The translations under genes were made by a program, and so were the position numbers. This document shows, piece by piece, positions 1-6,455 of a stretch of DNA of 40,965 nt (the stretch's first letter is position 1; each line of letters starts with the position of its first letter). The notes beneath the pieces are model-generated. The model ran no database searches. It was not told where the DNA came from and was given only the letters and a program-made list of their open reading frames with translations. This DNA is from VBCK01 sp035511515 (GTDB taxonomy: Bacteria > Pseudomonadota > Gammaproteobacteria > Burkholderiales > Burkholderiaceae_F), in the NCBI GenBank assembly GCA_035511515.1, contig DATKFG010000010.1, forward strand, positions 1 to 40,965. The letters run 5' to 3'.

Positions 1-9
1 CCGACGTAA

Positions 10-84
10 CGGCGGCGATCGGAAGACGGTTCCGTCAACTGGTACGGCCGCCGAGACCCGGTAGCGGTGAGGCTGATCTACTGA
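10..84 (+). other. Possible 3' tail of a gene upstream of traL
   Basis: An open frame runs from just after an in-frame TAA at 7-9 to a TGA at 82-84 and would encode a protein end reading NWYGRRDPVAVRLIY. The stop lies 15 bases before the likely traL start at 100, as expected for the last codons of the preceding gene in a transfer operon. In IncP plasmids that gene is traK, but I cannot recognise TraK from so short a piece. The in-frame stop at the left edge means the gene would have to be frameshifted or start outside the usual frame. This is weak evidence. Confidence 0.2.
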
Positions 85-131
85 TCTGAGGAGCTGGAAA
101 TGCCCCCCCAGGCAGCGGGCGCGCCCGGCTC

Positions 132-884
132 GTGTTGCAGGGCAAGGGCGGCGTCGGCAAATCATTTGTCGCCGTGCACCTGGCGCAATACTTCGCCGAC
201 CGCGGTCTACCCACGGCAGTCTTCGATTCGGATCCCTTGACCCCAACTCTCTCGAACTACGAGGCGCTGGCGGCCCGCTACATCAATTTCATGCTGGAGG
301 ACGACGAGCTGGATGTTGCTCAATTCGATGTCCTGGCGAACGAGATCGTGGAGGCATCCGGGCACATCGTCGTGCTGGACACCGGGTCATCGAACTTCAT
401 CCCGTTGATGGGCTACCTGAGAAGCAACGATGTACTGCGAGTCTTCAGTGAACTGGGCCGACATGTCGTGATCCACTCGGTGCTGGTCGGGGGAGCGGGG
501 GCACGGGAAACACTAGGCGGTCTGGTTAGCATGGTGGAGAACCTCCCTGCCGACGGCTACGTTGCATGGCTGAACTCCTTCCTTGGCCCAGTCCTGTTCG
601 ATGGAAAGCCGTTCGAGGAAACGAAGGCGTTCGGCGAGATCAAGGACAGACTGATCGGCATCGTGCGCATCAAGCACAGGAGGGGAACCAATCAGATGCT
701 TCATCTGAAGGCCTTGCAGGAGATGACGCGCCGACACCTGACCTACAAGGAGGCGATGGCCACAGCGCAGTTCTCACTGTGGGACAGGCAGCGGCTCGCG
801 GAAGCACGGCGGGAGGTGTACCAGCAGCTGTCCGCGATCTGCGGGCTTGAGGCACTGGTAGCTAAACCGGTGGGCGAAGGCTGA
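132..884 (+). CDS. traL: TraL-like conjugal transfer ATPase (MinD/ParA-type P-loop), start disrupted
   Basis: The protein is a ParA/MinD-type P-loop NTPase resembling TraL of IncP conjugative plasmids, an accessory transfer protein encoded after traK. The deviant Walker A motif QGKGGVGKS lies at the very N-terminus. A VFDSDP segment follows near residue 30 and VVLDTGSS near residue 80, matching the TraL pattern. Length (250 residues) is close to the roughly 240 of IncP TraL. The open frame only offers GTG at 132, directly before the P-loop, with no ribosome site. A good ATG at 100 with GAGGAG at 88-93 is one base out of frame across a run of seven C (103-109). Adding one C gives a TraL-like start, MPPPGSGRARLVLQGKGG. 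I therefore infer a frameshift by mutation or sequencing error. Identity is from recognition of the family, not a search. Confidence 0.68.
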   Translation: MLQGKGGVGKSFVAVHLAQYFADRGLPTAVFDSDPLTPTLSNYEALAARYINFMLEDDELDVAQFDVLANEIVEASGHIVVLDTGSSNFIPLMGYLRSNDVLRVFSELGRHVVIHSVLVGGAGARETLGGLVSMVENLPADGYVAWLNSFLGPVLFDGKPFEETKAFGEIKDRLIGIVRIKHRRGTNQMLHLKALQEMTRRHLTYKEAMATAQFSLWDRQRLAEARREVYQQLSAICGLEALVAKPVGEG

Positions 885-909
885 CGATCGCTGGACGAAC
901 CGAGCGACC

Positions 910-1414
910 ATGGACAAGTCGAGACTTGCGCTTGTTGTCTACAAGAGGACCGGCTTCCCGCTCGAGGAGGAGGACCCGGCCTTCGCGCTGGTCGAGCTAA
1001 ACCGCGTGGCGCTTGAGGAACTGATCGACGAGTCAGCTGCTCGCATTGCGGAGCGGCTTGACACTCTTCCAGAGCGGATCCGGTCGAGCGGCAACCATTT
1101 GGCCGCAGAACTTGCTACCCAGGGAATGCAGCGGGTAGTCGAGATGTTGGCCGAATCGCGCCGCACGATCGCCGCCGACACCGAACAGGCGCAGCGGCGG
1201 ATCGCGGACCACACAGCAAAGTTAAATGAGCCCCTTTGTCCGCGAGGTCGCGGCGGTGATGCGCGCTGCACAGACCTTTTCGCACGCGAGCGCGGCGCGC
1301 TCGCTATGGCTGCTGGCCACTACGGCCATGGTAATCGTGTCCTGCGCCTGCGGCTTTATTGGCGGACTGGCTACCGGAGCGCGCAACCTTTTCCGACTGA
1401 CAGCCATAGGATAG
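910..1414 (+). pseudogene. traM: TraM-like conjugal transfer protein, frameshifted
   Basis: This lies 25 bases after traL, the position of traM in IncP transfer operons. The first part (910-1230) encodes an acidic, helical soluble segment of about 107 residues, including EEEDPAFALVELNRVALEEL and AADTEQAQRRIADHTAKL. Frame is lost at CCCC (1231-1234). Removing one C joins it to the frame ending at 1414, adding VREVAAVMRAAQ and a hydrophobic segment (WLLATTAMVIVSCACGFIGG) that looks like a C-terminal membrane anchor. The restored protein would be about 167 residues. The uncorrected frame runs on to 1524 as arginine-rich nonsense. TraM identity rests on gene order and general resemblance, so the name is tentative. 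The break is clear in the sequence. Confidence 0.5.
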
Positions 1415-1813
1415 AGGGCTCCCAAGGCCGTTGGGAAAAGGGGCCGCGCGTGCGGCCGAGGAAGATGGCGGCGCGGCGAAGGCGACTCGCGGAGCACCCG
1501 CAGCGCCGGCTCGCAAGGTCTTGACGGCGAGAACGCCGTGATACGCTGGAGCGACACAGGCAAGCCCACCCACCCCCACTCCGATGCCCAGGACGGCGTA
1601 GGTCAAATGATCAACGCGCTGCCGGCGCGTTCTGACGCTTCTCGCCGCCATCGGCGGCGCGCGATAGAGGATCCTAATCTGGCCGGTCTTCAGGCGCGCC
1701 AGGAATTCCTTGAACACGCGCTTCAAGTTCTCAGATTCGTGGCCGTGAACATTTTGGGGGTGAATCCGCGTGGCGATGCCCGAACCACTCGGCGGCGCGG
1801 AGATAACATCTAG
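1415..1813 (-). other. Gap between traM relic and aldo/keto reductase: unexplained minus-strand frame
   Basis: No gene can be assigned with confidence here. A minus-strand frame is open from the end of the aldo/keto reductase gene (about 1813) to 1304 but has no ATG, only TTG at 1726. Its first part reads like real protein (ATRIHPQNVHGHESENLK, then RVFKEFLARLKTGQIRIL). It then enters a hydrophobic stretch (LTYAVLGIGVGVGGLACV) and runs into sequence antisense to traM. This suggests the 3' part of a gene whose start was lost at the junction near 1810. I do not recognise the family. A plus-strand frame at 1538-1813 looks less protein-like. Confidence 0.2.
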
Positions 1814-2796
1814 CCGTTGGTCACTTTGAGGAGAGCGGGCGGCAGCCGCTCGCCAGTGACCTCGATCCCGGCCAGGCGCGCCTCGATAGCAGCCATGTCC
1901 TCATCGGAAAGGCTCACCTCGGCCGCGCCGAGGTTTTCTTTCACGCGGTCCAGGCGGCGCGTGCCGAAGATCGGCACAATGCTTGGCCCTCTTGCGAGGA
2001 GCCAGGCGAGCGCCACCTGCGCGGCCGTGGCGCCCTTGGCCGCGGCGAGCTGTTCGACCGCCTCGACGACAGCCTGGTTGGCCACCATCGCCTCGGGAGT
2101 GAAGCGAGGGGATCCCGCGCGGAAGTCGTTCACACCGAAACTCGACGTACTCGCAATCTTGCCGGTCAGGTAGCCGGTCCCGAGCGGGCCCCAGGGCACG
2201 AAGCCGATGCCCAGTTCCTCGCAGAGAGGCAGCACCTCCGGCTCTGGGTCGCGGGTCCACAGCGAGTATTCACTTTGGACCGCTGCGACAGGCTGGACGG
2301 CGTGGGCGCGGCGGATGGTGTCCGCGGCTGCTTCTGAAAGACCGAAGTGGCGTACCTTGCCGGCCGCGATCAGATCGTTCACCGCGCCGGCGACTTCCTC
2401 GATGGGGACGTTCGGATCGACGCGGTGCTGGTAGAGAAGATCGATGTGGTTCGTGCGGAGGCGTCGCAGCATCGTGTCCGTTACACGCTTGATATGCTCC
2501 GGCTGGCTGTTGAGCCCAAGGCGTTCGCCTGTCGTAGGATCAATGTCAAAGCCGAACTTAGTGGCGATCACGACCTCGTTACGGACGGGCGCCAGCGCTT
2601 CCCCGACCAGAGCTTCGTTGGTCCAGGGACCGTAGACCTCGGCAGTATCAAACAGCGTGACGCCGAGGTCGTGGGCGCCACGAATGACGCGGATGCTCTC
2701 GGCCTTTTCCGGCGCTTGGCCGTAGGTCGAAGCGAAGCTCAGGATCCCAAAGCCGAGTTCGGACACCTGCAGGGCGCCCAGCTTTCTCATGCGCAT
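1810..2796 (-). CDS. Aldo/keto reductase family oxidoreductase
   Basis: The product is an NADPH-dependent aldo/keto reductase, a TIM-barrel enzyme that reduces aldehydes or ketones; the substrate cannot be told. The 328-residue length is normal for the IolS/YajO-like branch. Seen in order are the N-terminal MRKLGALQVSELGFG strand, FDTAEVYGPWTNE (catalytic Asp and Tyr, residues about 50-55), VVIATKFGF (catalytic Lys about 80), YQHRVDP (catalytic His about 124), SEYSLWTRDPE, and IFGTRRLDRVKENLGA, the cofactor-binding end. The start has GGAG eight bases upstream. It is divergent from a LysR-type regulator 138 bases away, the usual layout for a regulator controlling its neighbour. Both genes are intact among broken mobile-element genes, so they are probably cargo of the former element. 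Confidence 0.93.
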   Translation of the reverse strand: MRMRKLGALQVSELGFGILSFASTYGQAPEKAESIRVIRGAHDLGVTLFDTAEVYGPWTNEALVGEALAPVRNEVVIATKFGFDIDPTTGERLGLNSQPEHIKRVTDTMLRRLRTNHIDLLYQHRVDPNVPIEEVAGAVNDLIAAGKVRHFGLSEAAADTIRRAHAVQPVAAVQSEYSLWTRDPEPEVLPLCEELGIGFVPWGPLGTGYLTGKIASTSSFGVNDFRAGSPRFTPEAMVANQAVVEAVEQLAAAKGATAAQVALAWLLARGPSIVPIFGTRRLDRVKENLGAAEVSLSDEDMAAIEARLAGIEVTGERLPPALLKVTNG

Positions 2797-2865
2797 GTTT
2801 CAACTCCAATCGAACTGGATGGGCAGACCGCTGTCAGCGGCGCTGGCCGTCGGTGATGCGGCGTG

Positions 2866-2912
2866 AATATAGACTGGCAGCATGCAGTCGATTAGAGTGG
2901 TAGTCGTGCATG
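2866..2912. promoter_or_regulatory. Divergent promoter/operator region between AKR and LysR genes
   Basis: The 138-base divergent spacer contains TATATT on the minus strand (2871-2866), a plausible -10 for the reductase gene. An inverted repeat CATGCA (2881-2886) / TGCATG (2907-2912), with a 20-base spacer, lies between it and the regulator start. LysR-type proteins commonly bind such dyads in the shared spacer. No clear -35 was found for either gene, so the assignment is inferential. Confidence 0.35.
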
Positions 2913-2934
2913 AAGTTATTAATCAGGCTTATGA

Positions 2935-3834
2935 ATGCTGAACGACGAACTGAGCGATCTCGCGATCTTTGCCGCTGTCGCTGATGCCCGCAGCTTCACG
3001 CGGGCGTCGGCCAAGCTTGGGAAGTCGCAGTCAGCCTTAAGCCAGTCGGTTCGCCGGCTGGAAGAGCGCCTGAAGCTGCGTCTAATCACGCGCACCACCC
3101 GGAGCGTGATGCCGACGCCTGCAGGCGAGCAGCTATTGAGCACGCTTCGCCCCGCTCTTGGCGAGATCGAGGCTCAGCTCAATGCGCTCAGCGAGCTGCG
3201 CGAATTGCCCTCGGGATCGCTCCGGCTCACCGCCGGCCCGCATGCCGTTAGGACGGTGTTATGGCCCGCCCTGCTTCGGCTAAATACGCGCTACCCCGAT
3301 ATCAAGATTGAGGTGTCGATCGAACCCGCTCTCACAGACATTGTCACTGAAGGATACGACGCCGGCGTTCGCCTGGGTGAACAGATCGCCCGGGATATGA
3401 TCGCCCTGCGCATCGGCCCTGATCTACGGAGGGTGGTCGTCGGGTGCCCGGCCTACCTCGCTGACCACGGCATCCCGGTCGAACCGCGGGACCTCACGCA
3501 TCACCGCTGCTGCAATATCCGCCTGCCGACCTCCCGCGGCCTCTATGCCTGGGAGTTCGAGCGCGACGGGCGAAGCGTCAACGTCCACGTCGATGGCCCC
3601 TTCGTCCTGAATGACTTGCACCTGCTCATCGACGCCGCCCTTCATGGCGCGGGGTTGGCGATCGTGATGGAAGACATGGTGGCGCCGTTCATCGCCGATG
3701 GACGTCTGGTCCAGGTATTGGACGACTGGAGCCCGCCGTTCGCCGGCTACCATCTCTATTACCCTAACCGACGCCACCCCTCCCCGGCGTTCACCGCGTT
3801 TCTTGAGGAACTACGGGCCAACTCTCATCTATAA
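2935..3834 (+). CDS. LysR-type transcriptional regulator
   Basis: This is a standard-length (299 residue) LysR-family regulator. The N-terminal winged helix-turn-helix is clear (LAIFAAVADARSFTRASAKL followed by SQSALSQSVRRLEERLKLRL and TRTTRSVMPTPAGEQLL, residues about 8-70). A substrate-binding-like effector domain covers roughly residues 90-295 and starts with GSLRLTAGPHAVRTVLWPAL. The ATG at 2935 begins right before the helix-turn-helix and gives the usual family start. The gene is divergent from the aldo/keto reductase and probably controls it; LysR proteins normally need a small co-inducer, unknown here. The 3' end overlaps the integrase relic by a few bases in convergent orientation. 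Confidence 0.93.
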   Translation: MLNDELSDLAIFAAVADARSFTRASAKLGKSQSALSQSVRRLEERLKLRLITRTTRSVMPTPAGEQLLSTLRPALGEIEAQLNALSELRELPSGSLRLTAGPHAVRTVLWPALLRLNTRYPDIKIEVSIEPALTDIVTEGYDAGVRLGEQIARDMIALRIGPDLRRVVVGCPAYLADHGIPVEPRDLTHHRCCNIRLPTSRGLYAWEFERDGRSVNVHVDGPFVLNDLHLLIDAALHGAGLAIVMEDMVAPFIADGRLVQVLDDWSPPFAGYHLYYPNRRHPSPAFTAFLEELRANSHL

Positions 3835-3879
3835 GCAGGGCGAATGTGACATCCACATCTAGGTAGCCAATTTGCATAT

Positions 3880-4530
3880 CCGTCCCGCCTAAATACCTCC
3901 CCAAGCAATGACCGCCGCTTCATGGCAATCGTGAGCCCGCTCCTTCCCGGGGCCTTGAGCAAGCGCTTGAGGAACGCGGGCGCCTCCCGATAAGGCAGCG
4001 ATGCGAAGTTGGTGCGCTCGCGCCGCCCTGCCCGCTTGGTAAGTTCCCGGCGGATCGGTGTGGCGGGCTTCTCGCGCCATAGTCCCTCGATCACGGCAGC
4101 GTCGAAGACTGTCGTCAAGCGCTGATAGATGCGCGAGCCGGTTTCCGGCACCTCGCGCAGGATCGGCACCAGAGCATCCAGAAGTTCGACCGGGCTGATG
4201 AGGTCCACCGCGGTGTCCAGCAGCGCGCAGGGCACGTGCTGCTCGATGCCGTTGATCCACTGCCGGGCATGCTTGAAGCTGCGCACGGGCTCGACGTGCT
4301 TGCTGTGATATTCCCTCGTGTAGCGACGCAGCGTCACCCGGCCGCCGATCGCGGCGCCATTGCCGCTGCCGTCAGCGCAGCAAGCGCCGGCCGACTGGCG
4401 GTCGCGCTCGTCGATCGGATCGAGGTTGCGGGCGAGAAGGCGCCGCGCGTCCTCGGCCGCGTTAGGCACTGCCGCAAGCGACTCGCCTGCCGCCGCGTGG
4501 CTGTCGCTTCGAAGCTTGCCGAGGCCATCT
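3880..4530 (-). pseudogene. P4-type tyrosine recombinase (integrase), truncated relic
   Basis: The relic corresponds to the N-terminal and core-binding part of a P4-like prophage/island integrase. Recognisable pieces are EDARRLLARNLDPIDERDRQ, then RVTLRRYTREYHSKHVEP, SFKHARQWINGIEQHVP, LREVPETGSRIYQRLTTVFD and AGRRERTNFASLPYREAPAF. These match the arm-binding end, SAM-like domain and linker of the family. Between DERDRQ and RVTLRR the best match moves into another frame for about 15 residues. After AFLKRLLKAPG the similarity ends, so the whole catalytic domain with the Arg-His-Arg-Tyr residues is missing. No start codon fits: the frame meets a stop just above 4530. Its place 0.5 kb from tRNA-Ser(GCT) fits an integrase that once used that tRNA. 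Edges are approximate. Confidence 0.75.
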
Positions 4531-4559
4531 CACGGCGGTTGCCCGGACCTGGGAAGGCT

Positions 4560-4802
4560 CTACCACAGCCGTCGATTCGCAAAGGCGTGGCCGGAGCCGG
4601 ATCTCAGATAGCGCTCGAATCTGGCTGCCTTTTGTTTGTCGGAGAAGGCGAGATAGGTGATGAGGTGCCAGGGTTTGAACTGCGCTGTGTGCGGTAGCTT
4701 GCCGGAGTTGTGCTCGGTTAGGCGTTGCTTCAGGTTTGCTGTGAGGCCAACGTAGCGCCGGCTTGGGCTTCGGGAGCTTGTCAGCAGGTAGACGTAGTGC
4801 AT
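4560..4802 (-). CDS. GIY-YIG nuclease family protein
   Basis: The 80-residue product is a single-domain GIY-YIG nuclease-fold protein. It opens with MHYVYLLTSS (the GIY element, here VYLL), followed by RRYVGLTANLKQRLTEHNSG (the YIG element as YVGL, with the catalytic Arg region). It ends with LAFSDKQKAARFERYLRSGSG, carrying the conserved Glu, and AFANRRLW. Length is normal for the small stand-alone bacterial members, whose function is largely unproven. The gene stands alone between the integrase relic and the tRNA gene, preceded by a 33-base hairpin. Similar small genes beside tRNAs and hairpins are, to my memory, frequent in bacterial genomes, suggesting a mobile or tRNA-tracking element. 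No partner domain is present. Confidence 0.9.
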   Translation of the reverse strand: MHYVYLLTSSRSPSRRYVGLTANLKQRLTEHNSGKLPHTAQFKPWHLITYLAFSDKQKAARFERYLRSGSGHAFANRRLW

Positions 4803-4890
4803 CCCAAGAGGGTAGATGTGTTGATGCCGTCCGGGATGTGGATCTTCCGGCTGGCTAGTTCTGGGGATTCATCGGGCCCGGGAGCGTACA

Positions 4891-4923
4891 GCCCTCCTTC
4901 GCTGCTTCGCAGCTTCGGAGGGC
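4891..4923. repeat. Composite hairpin GCCCTCC-TTC-GCTGC-TTC-GCAGC-TTC-GGAGGGC
   Basis: The outer arms GCCCTCC (4891-4897) and GGAGGGC (4917-4923) enclose inner arms GCTGC (4901-4905) and GCAGC (4909-4913). TTC sits in the loop and on both sides of the inner stem. The element lies between the GIY-YIG gene and tRNA-Ser, immediately next to the palindromic terminator. It has no T tract of its own, so it does not look like a simple terminator. Confidence 0.6.
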
Positions 4924-4959
4924 AAATTAAAAGGGCCCCAACGGGGCCCTTTTAATTTG
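4923..4959. terminator. Bidirectional intrinsic terminator, perfect 17-bp stem, at tRNA-Ser 3' end
   Basis: Arms at 4923-4939 and 4943-4959 are perfect reverse complements around an AAC loop. The GC core GGGCCCC/GGGGCCC is flanked by AAAA and TTTT tracts, so RNA from either strand ends in a GC hairpin followed by U residues. It terminates the minus-strand tRNA-Ser gene. The distal arm overlaps the encoded CCA of the tRNA by two bases. Confidence 0.85.
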
Positions 4960-5051
4960 GCGGAGACGGACGGATTCGAACCGTCGATGCACGTTTTTGC
5001 GCGCATGCTCCCTTAGCAGGGGAGTGCCTTCGACCGCTCGGCCACGTCTCC
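4958..5051 (-). tRNA. serX: tRNA-Ser(GCT)
   Basis: Read on the minus strand, the gene starts GGAGACG and ends GTCTCC-G-CCA, giving a closed acceptor stem with encoded CCA. The anticodon stem-loop is CTCCC-CTGCTAA-GGGAG, so the anticodon is GCT, reading AGC/AGU serine codons. A long variable arm (GCGCGCAAAAACGTGC region) marks a class II tRNA. The T arm contains GGTTCGAATCC. Length is 94 bases. It lies just downstream of lysC with its own promoter. Its 3' end marks the border between housekeeping DNA and the decayed mobile region. The symbol is a convention and not certain for this organism. Confidence 0.96.
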
Positions 5052-5088
5052 GGGAAATTCGGGCCGCGACGGCAGGCGCGGCCGCGGC

Positions 5089-5117
5089 AGTGTAGATCGC
5101 GCACCCCTGTGGGTCAA
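5089..5117 (-). promoter_or_regulatory. Sigma70 promoter of tRNA-Ser
   Basis: On the minus strand TTGACC (5117-5112) and TACACT (5094-5089) are separated by exactly 17 bases. The -10 lies about 37 bases before the tRNA 5' end. It begins ten bases after the lysC stop, so the tRNA can be transcribed independently of the upstream operon. Confidence 0.75.
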
Positions 5118-5127
5118 CGCGAGCGCC

Positions 5128-6384
5128 TCACGCAACGGCCTGCTCCAGGCCGAACACCTTGTGCAGGGCGCGCACCGCCAGCTCCATGTACTTGTCCTCG
5201 ACCACTACCGAGATCTTGATCTCGCTGGTCGAAATCATCTGGATGTTGATCCCCTCTTCCGACAGCGTCCGGAAGGTCAGGCTGGCGATTCCGACGTGCG
5301 AGCGCATGCCGATGCCCACCACCGAGACCTTGCAGATCTTCGGATCGCCCACCAGCGCCTGCGCGCCCACGTGGCCCTTGACCTTGGTGTTCAGCACGTC
5401 CATCGCCTTGGCGTACTCGTTGCGATGGACCGTGAACGAGAAGTCGGTGGTGCCGTCGACGCTGGTGTTCTGGATGATCATGTCCACGTCGATGTTGGCC
5501 TCGGCGATCGGGCCAAGGATCTGGTAGGCGATGCCGGGCCGGTCCGGCACGCGCGTGAGCGTGATCTTGGCCTCGTCGCGCGAAAAGGCGATGCCCGAGA
5601 TGAGAGCCTGTTCCATCTTCGTGTCTTCCTCGTACGTGATCAAAGTGCCGGAGACGGCTTCGACCGCCAGCGGCTGGTCCGCATCGCTGAGGCTGGACAG
5701 CACCCGCAGCCGCACCCGGTACTTGCCCGCGAACTCGACCGAACGAATTTGCAGCACCTTCGATCCCAGGCTGGCCAGCTCGAGCATTTCTTCGAACGTG
5801 ATCGTGTGCAGGCGCCGCGCCTCCGGCACGATCCGGGGATCGGTCGTGTACACGCCGTCCACGTCGGTGAAGATCAGGCACTCGTCAGCACGCAGCGCCG
5901 CCGCCAGCGCCACCGCCGAGGTGTCCGAGCCGCCGCGCCCCAGCGTCGTGATGTTGCCCAGCTCGTCCTGGCCCTGGAAGCCGGCCACCAGCACGATCGT
6001 GCCCGCATCCAGGTCGGCGCGGATCCGCTTTTCCTCGATGTCGATGATGCGCGCCTTGGTGAAGGCGCTGTCCGTCAGCACCCGAACCTGGTGGCCGGTG
6101 TAGCTCTTAGCCTTCAAGCCCAGTTGCTTCAATGCCATCGCGAGCAGGCCTATCGTCACCTGCTCGCCGGTGGATGCCACCACATCGAGCTCGCGCGGAT
6201 CGGGAACCGGCTGGATGTCCTTGGCGAGCGCGATCAGCCGGTTGGTCTCACCGCTCATCGCCGACGGCACGATCACCAGCTGGTGGCCGGCGCGGCTCCA
6301 TTTGGCGATCCGCCGCGCGACGTTCTTGATTCGCTCGATCGAGCCGACCGACGTGCCACCATACTTCTGAATGATCAGTGCCAT
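5128..6384 (-). CDS. lysC: Aspartate kinase (aspartokinase)
   Basis: The enzyme phosphorylates L-aspartate to aspartyl phosphate, the first step to lysine, methionine, threonine and diaminopimelate. The 418-residue protein begins MALIIQKYGGTSVGS, carrying the KYGGTSVG substrate/ATP loop at residues 7-14. SAMSGETNRL, GRGGSDTSAVALAAAL and FTDVDGVYTTDPR mark the rest of the kinase domain. The C-terminal third holds two ACT domains (ISFSRDEAKITL-type and VVGIGMRSHVGIA), the site of feedback control by amino acids in this family. ATG at 6384 is chosen because family similarity starts there; the frame is open further upstream but that part is nonsense. TATAAT lies 40 bases ahead. It follows tilS by 71 bases and precedes tRNA-Ser. 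dapA, also in this window, acts two steps later. Confidence 0.97.
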   Translation of the reverse strand: MALIIQKYGGTSVGSIERIKNVARRIAKWSRAGHQLVIVPSAMSGETNRLIALAKDIQPVPDPRELDVVASTGEQVTIGLLAMALKQLGLKAKSYTGHQVRVLTDSAFTKARIIDIEEKRIRADLDAGTIVLVAGFQGQDELGNITTLGRGGSDTSAVALAAALRADECLIFTDVDGVYTTDPRIVPEARRLHTITFEEMLELASLGSKVLQIRSVEFAGKYRVRLRVLSSLSDADQPLAVEAVSGTLITYEEDTKMEQALISGIAFSRDEAKITLTRVPDRPGIAYQILGPIAEANIDVDMIIQNTSVDGTTDFSFTVHRNEYAKAMDVLNTKVKGHVGAQALVGDPKICKVSVVGIGMRSHVGIASLTFRTLSEEGINIQMISTSEIKISVVVEDKYMELAVRALHKVFGLEQAVA

Positions 6385-6423
6385 TGGGCCGGCGCGCGTG
6401 CGCGGGAAGCGATCTCGCCACGA

Positions 6424-6429
6424 ATTATA
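6424..6429 (-). promoter_or_regulatory. Candidate -10 (TATAAT) for lysC
   Basis: A perfect TATAAT on the minus strand lies in the 71-base tilS-lysC gap, 40 bases before the lysC ATG. The -35 position is GC-rich with no match to TTGACA, so strength is uncertain. Confidence 0.45.
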
Positions 6430-6455
6430 GGGGCGGCACGCCGACCGGCCGCGCT

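Noticed and set aside
1231..1524. C-terminal continuation of the traM frame to 1524
   Set aside because: After the C run the frame turns into Arg-rich sequence without membrane helix, while the adjacent frame continues the expected protein.
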